DNA from: Ianthella basta
Taxonomy: Eukaryota > Porifera > Demospongiae > Verongiida > Ianthellidae
Length of the DNA: 64,000 nucleotides
Assembly (NCBI GenBank): GCA_964019415.1
Contig: OZ025886.1
Location: 1,487,384 to 1,551,383 of the forward strand
Direction: 5' to 3'
In this document: positions 1 to 12,147 of the stretch, in pieces
How the letters are laid out: each line of letters opens with the position of its first letter
How positions within the stretch are numbered: the first letter of the stretch is position 1
Program-made: the position numbers and the translations under genes
Notes under the pieces: model-generated
What the model saw: the letters and a program-made list of their open reading frames with translations, nothing else
The model's database searches: none
Told to the model about the DNA's origin: nothing

Positions 1-19
1 TCTCTATATTTCATTGCAG

Positions 20-145
20 TGTGCCCTGTTGGTCAATATGGGTTTAGCTGTGAGGGTACCTGCAACTGTGTCAATGCTGTTACTTGTGATCTAGAGGTTG
101 GGTGCATCTGTGAGGCAGGGTGGACTGGACCCAACTGCAACCAAG
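20..145 (+). CDS. Gene A exon: laminin-type EGF
   Basis: This 126-nt exon has phase-1 introns on both sides and is read from acceptor ttgcag. It encodes a short Cys-rich module with CNCVNAVTCDLEVGCICEAG, ending in GWTGPNCNQ, typical of laminin-type EGF repeats. The exon and its acceptor flank match gene C (29224-29349) almost exactly, and differ from genes B and D. Confidence 0.85.
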
Positions 146-3100
146 GTGACTCACATGATACATTGACATTGCAATGAATGGTACTGTGAATACTGAGTAA
201 AAGCAGTCTCAATTAGACAACACAACTTAGTAGGATGCATCTGTACAGTATATACGTAGGTAAGTTATATGCATGGACAGGTCCTTCACTTCTCATTGTC
301 TCCTCTTGCAGTGATCAACAACTTTCCTCCTGTATTCAATCCATCCCTCCCAACAATGGTCACCATCTCTCATCGGCTTCAATTGGGTAGTATTGTGCTC
401 ACCCTTGAGGCTACTGACAGAGATGTTCATCCTCTTGCACAGTCAGTTAGGTTCTACTTTGTACCTCTAATGGCACAGTATGCTAACATGTACAAGGATG
501 GGTCCGAGTTCTTCGATCTCACCTCTGACACAGGGGACCTGGCCCTGCGCACTTTGCCAAGTGATGGTGGACGTTATCTACTGACAATTGTAGCAACAGA
601 CAGAGCAGATGAACCACGATCCTCCACACCATTCAGGCTGGCAGTGGTATTTGAAGAGCCTGAGAATGAAGATGTAATTGAGCTGAACATTGAGGAAGGC
701 TCCAATTCAGGGACGTCTGTAGGCAGGGCCTTGTGTAGTGACCTTGGGGAAGGCCAGACAGTGAGTGTTACTCCAGGGAACAATATTAGTCCGTTACAGT
801 TAACACCTGATGGTCAAGTGTCCCTTGTAGGGACTGTGGATCATGAAACTGCTCCACTGTATGCCTTTGGCATTGATTGTATGGGAGCTGATGGCACGGT
901 AGCATCTGCATCAGTGCTTGTGTACGTTGATGACATCAATGACAATTTCCCAGTGATAATGTACAGTGGGACGGTAATCGAAGTGTCTGAGAATAACATG
1001 GTTGATGCCACAATTGGCCAGGTTGAGTTTTCAGATGTAGATTCTGGTGACAATGGTCGTGTTGATGTCACAGTTAGACCAGCTGATACTCCAGTGCGTG
1101 TCACACCCAGTGGACAGATGCAACTCACCAAAGTGCTCAGTTATGAAGACCAGAACAGTTACACCTTCACACTTGTAGCACAGGACCGTGGAACACCCTC
1201 TCGCTTAGCCACCACACAGGAGATCACCCTCAATGTACTTGATGCCAACAAACCTCCACGGTTTGGAGCTCCTGCCTATGCAGTCCATCTTCCCGGTAAT
1301 GCTACTGTCACGGGAGTCCCACTGGTGAAGCTTTCAATAACCGATGATGACAGTGGAGTAGATGGTACCATAGTTGAGCTAACAGTGGACATCCCATGGC
1401 TGGTGGTTGACCTGAACATGCAACAGATCACACTCAGTCGCACTCCGCAAATTGGGTCAGACGATGTTACTCCCTACCTTACTGCTAGTGTTGACAATGG
1501 GGACAGTTCAGTGACGTACCTCAGAGGGACCCTCACTGCTACTGATGGGAGTGGCCTCAAAGCATCTGTTCCACTTTTCATTGTCCTCTTCCCAAAAGAA
1601 GCCCTCATCACAGTGGAGGTCTCCACCAACATCAGCCCGGATGACTTTGATGACACTGCAAGTACCATTACTAGAGTTTTCAGTGAGTCACTGAATCAGC
1701 GCACTATCAGGTCAGATGCTGAGGATTACCGATTTGCTGTTTTGTACACAAGACGCTCACCAAGTCGTGGAAACAGGTCAGTCATGGTGTGAACTTTGCA
1801 TGATGTAAAGTGTTGTATATACTATGCTGTGTGTATTCAAGCATCCAAGCGTTCAAGCATTCATACATTTCATATTCTTCATTGTGATTGTATGCTGGTT
1901 AGAGGAATTTGCAAGCTGTGTAGTTTGTGCTGAGTCACATGTTATGACGCTGTGTTGAGGATTACCATTAGTTCACCAAAGACCCGGACCTCTTACCCGG
2001 CCTCATTCAGCCTGGCGTGTATGAAATGATGAAATGACATGATCCCTAACCACGTTTGCAATCTAAAAAGAATTGGATGCTCGGCAAGGTCTGTGTGCAC
2101 AGCTCTTTCCACTCTGATAAAGGCGAACCTCCAACTTACACCTCATGGACCTAAATAGTGTGTGGATTCCAGACCTTGCATCAATTCAGGCCTGGCCTCA
2201 ATCCATTAGACCCAACCTGTATAAAATTGTAGCTAAGCTGACCCCTGGCCTCTTTTTGTACCTGGCTTAATTCTGTATGGACATATTCAGTATTGCTAGA
2301 GATCATATAATATTATTCCTTTGCATGTTTTGTACTTGAACAAGACCTGCCATCTTCCTTCCCCTCTAGTTTGCTGCTGGAGGGGTACTACTACAGTGGT
2401 GGGTCCATCCCTGGACCTCTCAATGGAACCTTCTTGCAGCAGGACTATCGTTTTGTGTCAGATGATGTGACCAGGGAAGTGCTGGCTGAGCCTTCTACAC
2501 AAGCAGCACTGTCATCAGACCTTGGATCTGCCCTGGAGTACTCGGTGGATGGAGCTACTCAGCAACCAGGAGGACCAGGTACAAACCATGCATTATTCGT
2601 ATAGCATTCATAGCCGAGTGTTACAATCACTATATCTGTTGTTGGGAAGTTGTGGTGTTGGTAGCCATAACTGTATTTGATTGTTCCTACTATCTTACCA
2701 CCGTAGCATCCACACTCATGTTGGATAGGACTATGTTGGTGAGTCCAATTCTCATGTCACACACTAGATGTATTCTTTTGGGTGCCTGCTAACAGCTGCC
2801 GCTGTGTCACAGCTGTTGTCGATCTCTGTTCATCTCCTCTCCAGATCCTTCTCATTGTTATCAGTGTTGTGGGCGCATTGTGCCTCTTTGGCTACTGTGA
2901 GTATTTGCACACATGTACCAGTTGCAATTAGTGTAATGGCTATAATTGTCCGAGCTCGTACGCAGAGCACACTGAATCTTGATTAAATGGGCCGCACATA
3001 AAACTAAAGTGTATTCAGAGACAGCAGCAGCTGTGCCACTGAGCTGCCTAACACTGATAATAACGTATTACTAGGGCTGGGACCAATGTCGACTTTACTA

Positions 3101-3700
3101 TTTTAGCAAAGTGGCTTGAATGCTTTTCAGCTTCATTCGAATTTGTGTATGCAAACAAAATTATGCTATTCACAACTATGATGTCATTAAAATGGCTGCC
3201 TGACTGCCTTCACCTTCCTAGAATAGAATTGTATTGAGAAGGGTTAGGGATGTACGGTGAATCGAATAATGAGAAGCAAGATCTGTGTTACTACTGACAA
3301 TGAAAGAAGTTTGGTAAAAAGCCAAGCCAAAGTTCAAATGGTAAAAAAAGTTTGGTCGGACCATGGCTGGAGCATTTCCTCTGGTCCTGTTGGTGAATGT
3401 CATTATAGATTGTTCATGCTTCTTTTCAACCCTTCTTTGTCTACAGTCCTGGTTATCATTCTGTGTTGTACTCTTGGAAGAAGAGCCAGGAGGGGCAGTA
3501 GGCACCAGAAAGTGCCAAGTGATGGAGGATATGTTGAAGCTGAGCTGTCCATGAAAATGCCACCCATGGAGCCAGATGTAGAAGAGAGCGCGAAGGGAGG
3601 TGATTATGTTCCCATGTTTTCCGTTCACAGTGGTGATGGTGAAGGTTACACCATGCAGAACCTGGCAACTGGGGAAGGAGAGAAGGAGAGTTCTCCCTAG
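20..3700 (+). CDS. Gene A, 3' part: EGF-cadherin-TM receptor (NIDO/AMOP/VWD family), truncated by window edge
   Basis: This is the 3' end of a modular membrane receptor whose 5' exons lie before the window. Exons by homology with the complete copies and by GT/AG sites are 20-145 (laminin-type EGF), 312-1776 (about four cadherin-like repeats), 2370-2578 (juxtamembrane module), 2707-2738, 2845-2896 (first half of the transmembrane helix) and 3447-3700 (second half plus tail, stop TAG). All intron phases agree. The cadherin exon shows a DINDN calcium linker and ends at AACAG|GTCAGT. The tail has basic stop-transfer residues (GRRARRGSRHQ), a YVPM motif and a second tyrosine in GEGYTMQ. No disabling change is visible. 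Closest relative in the window is gene C. Adhesion or recognition at the cell surface is inferred from the domains; ligands are unknown. Confidence 0.85.
312..1776 (+). CDS. Gene A exon: cadherin-like repeats
   Basis: A single 1,465-nt exon encodes about four cadherin-like repeats. Visible landmarks are EATDRDVHP in repeat 1, VDHETAPLYAF then DDINDNFPV closing repeat 2, VAQDRGTPS then LDANKPPRF closing repeat 3, and ITDDDSGVDG in repeat 4. Calcium ligands are good at the repeat 2/3 linker and degenerate elsewhere. After repeat 4 an unassigned stretch (ISPDDFDDTAST...) runs to the phase-2 donor. Repeat 2 carries the A/C-type sequence EEPENEDVIELNIEEGS. Confidence 0.85.
2370..3700 (+). CDS. Gene A exons: juxtamembrane module, TM helix, cytoplasmic tail
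   Basis: Four exons: 2370-2578, 2707-2738, 2845-2896 and 3447-3700. The first encodes an unassigned extracellular module (LLEGYYYSGGSIPGP). The 32-nt and 52-nt exons lead into a helix reading ILLIVISVVGALCLFGY, completed by FLVIILCCTL in the last exon. The tail is about 75 residues, with GRRARRGSRHQ after the membrane, then MPPMEPDVEES, GGDYVPMF and GEGYTMQN. YVPM fits the YxxM motif bound by PI3-kinase SH2 domains in other animals; use here is not shown. Confidence 0.85.
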
Positions 3701-3959
3701 TGTGTATGGACCAGTGCCATCTATCTTTGGCATTAGGCCTATAGGTTTGGATCTTGTTTCATGTAGTTTTTACAATGTGTAGAACTAGTAGGGAACAAGA
3801 TCTTTCATTCGACTATGCTTTGTTACATACTTTGTATACCAGAGAAATTATAGCTGAGAAGTAGTGCTGTAATGCATTGAATTATTTTTAGAAACACATG
3901 TACACAGAAGTTTTAGATCACTTAGACATGTGTTCACTGCATTTATGTAGATGTCAGCC

Positions 3960-4356
3960 TTGGGCCTCATTCACATTAGAATGTTTTCATTCAAATACGG
4001 AGCAATTTTATTCCATATTTGCACCGTTTTTCAGTAATACGAATTCGCAGGAATACGAGGAGAGGCGAAGACAGTGGAAAACGCTAAAACACTGGAAATA
4101 AGGCCTAAGACCACTGAAATAGTCTTTACCAATAATTTTGGTTGGTGACATTCTGGTAAGCCTCAAAGACAACAAGAGCCAAAAAGAACCATTTTCATGT
4201 ACAATATGACACCGTTTTCGAACTTTTTCACTCAGGTCTCTGCTTTTGAAAACATCCATTTTCCAAATCATTTTCGTTGTTTGCATGTAAATAAATGGAA
4301 GGAGCAAACTATGCTATGGATACGGACAAAAATGTTTTAGTGTAAACAGGGTCTCA
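3960..4356. mobile_element. MITE-like insertion with imperfect terminal inverted repeats
   Basis: Gene C's downstream flank gives an empty site: it reads straight from ATGTCAGCC to GTTAACTGTTCC (about 33181-33200), while here about 395 bp intervene. The left end (GGGCCTCATTCACATTAG) and the reverse complement of the right end (GAGACCCTGTTTACACTA) are imperfect inverted repeats. There is no coding capacity. A reverse-oriented relative lies at about 46280-46614. Confidence 0.65.
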
Positions 4357-4906
4357 GTTAACTGTTCCTGCATTCATAGCTAACAAATGGCCATGGATCC
4401 TTTATTGAAGTTTACCTCTAACTAAAACTAGCATTATACAGTTGATTGACAGTTAATCCTCATGTGATCACTTTTGCTGCAAGTGAGATGAATGTGGATA
4501 TTCCGTTGAGTAACAATTTTCATGACAATGCTGGTGAAGAATTCCAAGTTTGTTTGTTTGTTTGTTTCGGGACTTGCTACTTACTCAGTACAGCTGACTC
4601 AATGACTTGTGTTGTGCAATGCTTGCACTGCAGCTACTGCTGGAGAAGGAGTCATACCAGCAAACATGTATTATACGATGCTGCCCTTTTACATCATGCT
4701 TTATGTTAATCATTTTCTGTAATATATCATCAGGGGGTGGGTAGGTGAAGGGGAGTGACTTCAATGTGAGACTATGGCTGTACCTCACTGACACCCTTTC
4801 ACAGCTATAGCAAGTACCGTCATTTATATCAGCCTCAGACTTATAGTGTTTGCCCAACTGGTGCTTATGTTGTATACAATGCACCACTGATCTTGTAGTA
4901 TAATAG

Positions 4907-4974
4907 GCTGCAGGGTATGTATGATATTCATGAGTAGACAGCTGTTTGTATTGTATCTCCTTGACAACTGTCTG
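4907..4974 (+). repeat. Dispersed repeat unit, copy 1 of 5
   Basis: The unit runs GCTGCAGGGTATGTATGATA to CTTGACAACTGTCTG. Other copies are at 5174-5260, 33729-33798, 34351-34410 and 34812-34880, all in the two intergenic spacers downstream of A and C. Confidence 0.7.
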
Positions 4975-6453
4975 TTTTCCTGTAGAGTTGTTTATTTGCA
5001 TGATAGCACAGTCTAGCTAGATTGAGCTCTAGCTGTCAACATAACTGTGTATTCACATCAAGCTGTTTCATTTGCCTCTAAGTGAGTCAATCAAACACAG
5101 CCAATGTCACTGTCAGCTAGTGTTGATGATGCATGCAGCTAAACCTACGTATACTGTTGTCACTGTCGTCTAGGCTGCAGGGTACTTATGTATAATGATA
5201 TTCATGAGTATAGATGGGACTGCCTGCTGTTTGTATAGTATTTCCTTGACAACTGTCTGTGATGTGTTGTTATTTACTTGACAACTGGGATTATTCATGG
5301 ACCTGTGTGGATTCTTTCACATGATTGTTTAGTGCTGCTTGACCTACAGAGAACAATGCTAATATGCACTAGCTGAAGAAGGCAAGAGCGTGTATGCGTG
5401 AAACATGAGAAAACCTGCACGTTCACTGGTTGGAGTGAACCTCATATGCATCTTGCAGTGCTATTTTGAATGTGCATCTGTTCATCTTGCATTTTGCATG
5501 ACACATACTAATGCTCTTCAAGCTGTCCTACTCAAATGTGGCCATCCAATTGGTAAGTTGCCGAAAATCTTGCCATTGGCAGGAATCTCAACGTGATGTA
5601 ATCACAGCCACCATTTTGCTCACAGTTTCTCATTGATCTCAGTAGACCATGAAGATGATGATGCTGCATTATACTCTTCAAAATAATTATCTGTTTACCC
5701 ATATATGCATGCCACATGCCTATGTACTAGATGCACATACAATGCATTACAAGAAGTCCAGTGTAATGACCAGCAACATGCATATGAGCATACCATTAAT
5801 AAATTAAATATAATATATTGCACACAAGCTAGGCCAGCAAGCAAATTTTCTGGCCATGCATGGGTCAGTAGACCCAGTTGAGTCACACGCAAATTGCCAC
5901 TAAAGAGTGTACATGTACATGTGGGTTACAGGATGAGTGAAGGGATTGTATTTTGTACTGTTATCCCAAATGCTAACAGTGTTTCGACAATATATACTGT
6001 GGTTTGCAAATTGGATGTTGTGAATGTCATTTGATTGACCCACAATTGATCATGATTAACTCCAAACTTTCCCTCCGTTTTGACTAGTCTTGTTAACCCT
6101 AATAGCTGAATGGTTTAAGTCCCTGCTAGATCAAGGTTCTGAGGTGAGCTGTGAGCTAGTTGAATGATATCATTAAACATGTTTACAATATAGCTAAACT
6201 TCTGTATACTTGCTCTCATTATTTGTGGGAATATGTAAGATGCGTGACATGTACAGATCGAGTCCTATAGCGCTCCCAACTGGTATGTCACCTGATGTTT
6301 TTATAATAAGTGCACATAGGTGTAACAGCATTATTCATAATTTTGATAAGGATATGTGTCTATATAGTAGGAAGTCTGGCCCCTGGGCAGAACAAAGGTG
6401 CATGTTAGTGGATAGCTGGACCTCAGATTCACTGCAGATCTAGAGAGAGAACA

Positions 6454-6511
6454 ATGAAGAGGAAGCTACTTTTTCTCTTCGGACTACTGGCCCTGGGCAC
6501 TGCTTCTGCCG
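6454..6511 (+). CDS. Gene B exon 1: signal peptide
   Basis: The ATG at 6454 opens a textbook signal peptide: basic MKRK, a Leu/Phe-rich core, and a small-residue cleavage region GTASA. The donor G|GTTAGT leaves phase 1, matching the next acceptor. The upstream context is acaATG, with an A at -3. Confidence 0.8.
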
Positions 6512-9500
6512 GTTAGTGTTGGTAGAATAGGCAACGCATCAACCTATAGTAAGGGATGATTGTACGATTTGTCTTAGGAGGCTGAGAAGCTATAGTTTGC
6601 CATTTGCTAGCCTCTCATGCATGGACGTTCCTGCTGTAGCTATATAAATACATATACTAGGTCTTTACTTTGCTACGGATCAGACGCATATTGGTAGCTA
6701 CGTAGCTATTCGTTTCGCGTTCAAGTTGCACGAAACCTGCGCAACGATGTAGTTACCGTCCATCGCACGCCGGTTCTTCACCAGAAACGTTACACATTAA
6801 AATTAACGGTACGGATATATGTCTGTTTAGAGGCCGGGCTCAAAAAAATGCATTTAATGTACGTAGTTGGTGCCGTACATGGGACTGCGCACGTCGATCG
6901 ATCACTGTTAGAGAGGAGTCCATCACATGACTATCTATAATTATGGCCTACAGCACACTCAGGAGATCGATGTAAAAGGTTAATGATGTATACTTCTTCT
7001 TCTATTACTAATGCACTTCTGCTGGAAGCTGACACAACTTCTAGCTTCAGTGCAGTCGTTGAGGACACTCCCACGTTTCTGGTGCCAACATCTTCGATAT
7101 CATCATCCGCTGGCACTGATTCCTCAGCAACCGAAACTGCAACTTCAAGCCTTTCAGCCCTGAATGGTGTCACTGCAATGTCATTGCTGCCATCATCTTC
7201 ATCTGTTGCATCCACATCAGGTAAGCAAGCTCAAAGAATGCTGTTATACATGTTATAGTATTCAAATGCATAGTACCGCTGTCTATAGTGCCAACAATTG
7301 CATCCGATGAGCCAACAGCTGTGGCATCATTATCCAGTCTGACTTCTCACCCTCAGAGACCACAGCAGCAACTCAAGTTGAGGCATCTTCAAGCTTAGTC
7401 AATGCAGATATTCCGGCCACTCCTGTGTCACTGCAGCCGGCATCTACTTCTATTGAGCCAATACTTGCTGTGGTATCATCATCCATGTACATCTCCCCCT
7501 CAGGGAGTGCAGTAGTGTCACAAACAGATGAAATATCTTCCACCTTCTGTGCTGGCATTGAGGCCACTACCAGGTTTTTGCTGCCAACATTGTCACCTTC
7601 TCCAACTGCATCAGGTAATTGATCCTGCACAACCTAAATCGTTTGTTGTGTATATATATATACACTCCCCTTGTCACAAGTATTATAATGTATGTAGCAG
7701 CTAGCTGTTTATACATAGCACTGTGTTGTCCAGTGTGTATATCAACTCTTGGGTCTGTGCTTTAGGGAACATTTATGCACCAAAAACCATATGGAATGCT
7801 ATTGTATGATTGTGCTTTCAGTGGGATGGAGCTTAAGTGTTTGACATACTCACATCATATATGGCAATTGTAGCTGTTTTGCATGATTCAGTGACCCCAT
7901 TATTTTCTCTTGCAATGTATACACACGTACACACACAGGGGATCGTGGAAATGACTGCTCTGTGGAATTTGATCCAATTTACCAAAAAGATGATGGCATG
8001 GTATTATGCAACCAACTCAGTGCTACCATCAATGCTGCATCTGATGAAATCAACTACTTTGGTTTTAATCCTGAAAATAACCTATTCCTACTGAGACTAG
8101 ACATCCTAGGCTCAAGGGGTCTGCTGCCTTTTGGACGTGAGTATGGAGGAATGGAGTATGAGTATTCTTATAGTTACTCCTCCTACTACGGGTTGCAGTA
8201 CACTCTTCCCAAGCCACTGCCTTTCTTTGGTAAAGATCACTCCATTCTGTACATTAATGCTCGTGGCTTTATTTCCATTGGCAAGCCTTACCTCAACCCG
8301 TGGTCAAGAACTCCTTTCCCCCTCACTGGTGATGTCCCAATGGTGGCTGCCTTCTGGTGGTGGTATTACACCAGAGCCCACATCCACAGCTACCAACAGG
8401 GCTCTAGTGAGTTTGACAACGCTGTGATCCGTGTGGTGGGAGATAGACTGCGGCAGTTCAATTCAGTGAACAGCACCTTCCGACCAGAAACTGTGGTTTC
8501 CATCACTTGGAGTCTGGTGAGTGTGCTATAGTAACACCATTCATTTTATCATACTGTTCGTTGTTTTTAGTGCATTTGGTATTGTTGGGGTTGACACTCA
8601 TTCACTGTATTAGCACAATGTCCAAACTGTCCCTTATATTTACCTTGCAGGACACCTATTATCTACATTACACTACTCAAATGTGGATTGTGTCCAGTGG
8701 CATTAGAACATTTGTGGTCACCCTGTATGATGATGAGAACTGGGAATTTCCCTACTGGTACAGGTTTTACACTTTCTACCAACCAGTGATTGGGTATTCT
8801 GGTGGTGATTTCATCAACTTTGCCACTCTGAACACAAACTTCTGGGAACTGAATGACACTGTGGGTAACACAGGGGTGAGAGGTACATGGATCTTCCCCA
8901 TGTTCGACCAGGGTGCTAACTACGATGCTGAGGAGAGGTGCATGGAGTGGTATGAGGAAGAGAGACTGACCCCACCGGTTAACCTTGTTTCTGAATCATC
9001 TCTTAATGCCTGCCCTTGTACCTATCGACAAGCACGGCGTAACTGGCGGTGGAGGCGAGGCTTCAGGTATGGTATTCGAGAGCGCTGCACATTTCTTTGG
9101 TGGCCACGTCGTAATCGCTTTAGATGGGGAAGGGATCCTTTGGGCACCATTGAGTGCTGCTATGATGATTTTGGTAGCCTAATTGTTGGCAGTCCGAATG
9201 GTGGGACCTCAAAGAAGTTCCACTTTTACTATGAAGCTGTGGACCACATCAACAGTGACTTGGTGCCTTATCAGGATTGCTGCATCAGAAGCTCCAGGAC
9301 TGAACTTTGTAACAGATACTACAAACTGAGAGTTTCAGATGACTGTTCTCTGTTTGATGAAAGGGCATGTAAGTGCATTGAACTGCAGCATACATGTGCA
9401 GTAAGTTGTTATTTCCCATCAATTATTCCTCTTCTTCTTGCACTTACAGCTCGAATGTTTGGTGATCCTCACTTTGACACATTTGATGGCCTCCGCTACA

Positions 9501-11148
9501 CCTTCAATGGCAAGGGGGAGTTTTGGCTGGTACAGACCACAGATGACTCTGTCAACATCCAGGTCAGACTGACTCCAGTGCAGGATGGAGGAGCCACCAT
9601 CATTTCTGCTGTAGCAGTGCAGTTTGAGAACAACTCCAATCCTGCTGCCCAAGCTCGCATTTCAGGTGGCAATGTAGAGGTGGAGATAGGAGGTGTTGCG
9701 TACACAGCTGATGATGTGGAGAACACAACAAACATCGATACAAATGGCAATATTGTGGATATGGGAGATGATGTTACAGCTCTCCAGAATGTGGTATTTC
9801 AGTTGCAGAAGGACAATGCTACTTCTGGTATTGTGATTTCCTCTCTAAATGGCATCTCTGTCACTGTACGGCTGCAGGGCAGTACTGCCCTCTCTGTGTC
9901 TGCCAGTTTGAACATCAAGGCAGCAGAGAATACCACCAGGGGGCTCCTCGGTGTCATCAATGGTGATGAAAGTGATGACTTTACCCTACCAGATGGTACC
10001 TCCATTGACATTAACTCCACGGAACAGGACATTTACAACAACTTTGGATTGCAATGTTAGTACCTGAACATATGTACGTAACTGAATGTACATATATATT
10101 AGTACTGTAAATCTTGCTTGAATATTTTCCTTGCCTTTCGCTGTCCAGGGCGCACACAGGTTGCTGAGAGCCTCTTCACGTATGGTGCTGGTGAAAGCCA
10201 TGCTGACTTTAATGATGACAGCAGTTACACTCCAGTGTTTGCGGTAGATCCAGACAGTGTGCCTGACAGTGTGAGGGCTGCCTGTGGCGACAATAGGGAG
10301 TGTCTGTTTGATTTTGCTCAGACTCAAGACATGGATTTTGCCATGTCTACAATGAGTGAGGTGGAAGACCAAGAGGAGTTAAAAATAATTCTCAGTGAGT
10401 TGCACTGCACTGATTTGTAACCAGTGTCTTCCACCAGAATAAGCTACAGTATGTCCATCTTCTGCCATGCTCCCCCCACATCTCTATAACCTCTTCTCCC
10501 CCCACAGGTGCTGTTCCTCCAAGGATTATCGGTCCTACCACTATTCGGGTCACAGCTGGTGAGCCAGTCACAGTGGAGTACAACAGCAATGGAACACTCT
10601 CATTACAAGTAAACTCCACAATAGTCACTCTCCTTACAAGTACTGTATATAAACTCCACAAAACTGCAATTGCTTACTAGCTTTGTATTAGCTTACATGA
10701 CGAATGTTTGTTGTTTGATGGCTTGTGAGGTGCAGTATGATGCGTACCTACAGGCCCCTTACCCTCCCAACCTGTCTATGGTGGATGGCATGCTGGTGTG
10801 GAACACACCTCCCAGAAGGGCCCCCACTGAACCAATCCAAATTCTGGCCTATGACGCTGCAGCCAACACAACCACCACTCTGTCCCTCTCTGTTATTGTC
10901 TGTGGGTGTGCTGAGGGCGGGTCATGTGTGCAAGTGACCACACCCAACTTTGATGTAAACAACTACTACCAGGAGCAGTGCATGTGCAGTGCTGCCTACG
11001 AGGGAGACTTCTGTGAGGAGGATGTCGATGGCTGCAGAGACAACCCCTGCCAGGACCCATCCCTCTGTGAAGACTCGCCAGCTCCTGCTGTGGGGTTTGT
11101 CTGCACTGGATGCCTGGAGGGATACAGTCTGAATGGGAGCATATGTGA

Positions 11149-11190
<42 letters not shown>

Positions 11191-12113
11191 CATCATGAAG
11201 GTGGCGGCAGGGAAGCTGCGTGGTTGCAGCAAGGGACCAAAGTAGCTGCCTTTCGTGTGGAGGTGCCACTATTTTTTGCTGCTGGACAGTAGCCGACCAA
11301 CGCAAAGAAGACTCAGAGTGCGCGCGCTGTGGTTTGTTTTCAGCAGCAAGTGTCACTTTTGGAACAGGCTGGTAGAACCAGGACCAACGAATCTATCGTG
11401 CAGCACACCACGTGGCTTCCAACGCCAACTGCCGCCGAAACCATCATCCACCACACCACCTGGGAGACTGACAGCTTGGACGAATGACAGGCACCCTACT
11501 CCAACTGCGCTTACCAGCTCAGTCGCGGCGAACTTGCTGGAACGTCATACTACGATTGCGGGAGCCGAGCGGGACGGCTGCCAGGGTCTCCTTTGACACC
11601 AAGGAGCCTGAGTCCAGGGCGTCACCCGATGATGCCACTCGAGGCTACCTCGTACCATTTTCCCTGCAGAGAAATTGCACCTCTCCCAGTGGACTTAGCA
11701 TCACAGCTACCATCTTTGCACATAGGAGTGAGGCAGGAGATGCAGTCTGCAAAGGCCCAGCTGAATAAGTGAAGATGACCAAGCAACTGAACTCTTGTCT
11801 TGCTCCACCCCTTTGGGGGGATTGCATGACCACGCATGTGGGTTATGTCCACTGCTGCCTAATATTGTTTTTATAGAGTTTTCTTAAAGGAGAGTGACAA
11901 TTCCCAAGTTTTAATCAGACAATTGTAGGGCAAGGATAGGTGTTTACGATGATATCAAACACAAGTTACTCAAATGTGATTAGGAGGAGAAATAAGTTGA
12001 AATACGGAAACAAATTTTTTGCCTGCACGGAAGCCACATTGTTTACATAGGACATAACCCACATGCGTGTTGAACGGCAGCGAGAAAGACAGACAGACAG
12101 ACAGTGCGTGTGT

Positions 12114-12147
<34 letters not shown>

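Larger units (their letters stand above)
3701..6453. other. A-B intergenic spacer
   Basis: No convincing gene is seen. The spacer holds an insertion of about 400 bp (3960-4356) and two copies of a dispersed repeat (4907-4974 and 5174-5260). Much of 3780-5500 is homologous to the region after gene C (33000-34070). A stretch at about 6287-6374 resembles 35398-35480 upstream of gene D, showing that the duplicated block included flanking DNA. No TATA box was identified for gene B. Confidence 0.6.
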
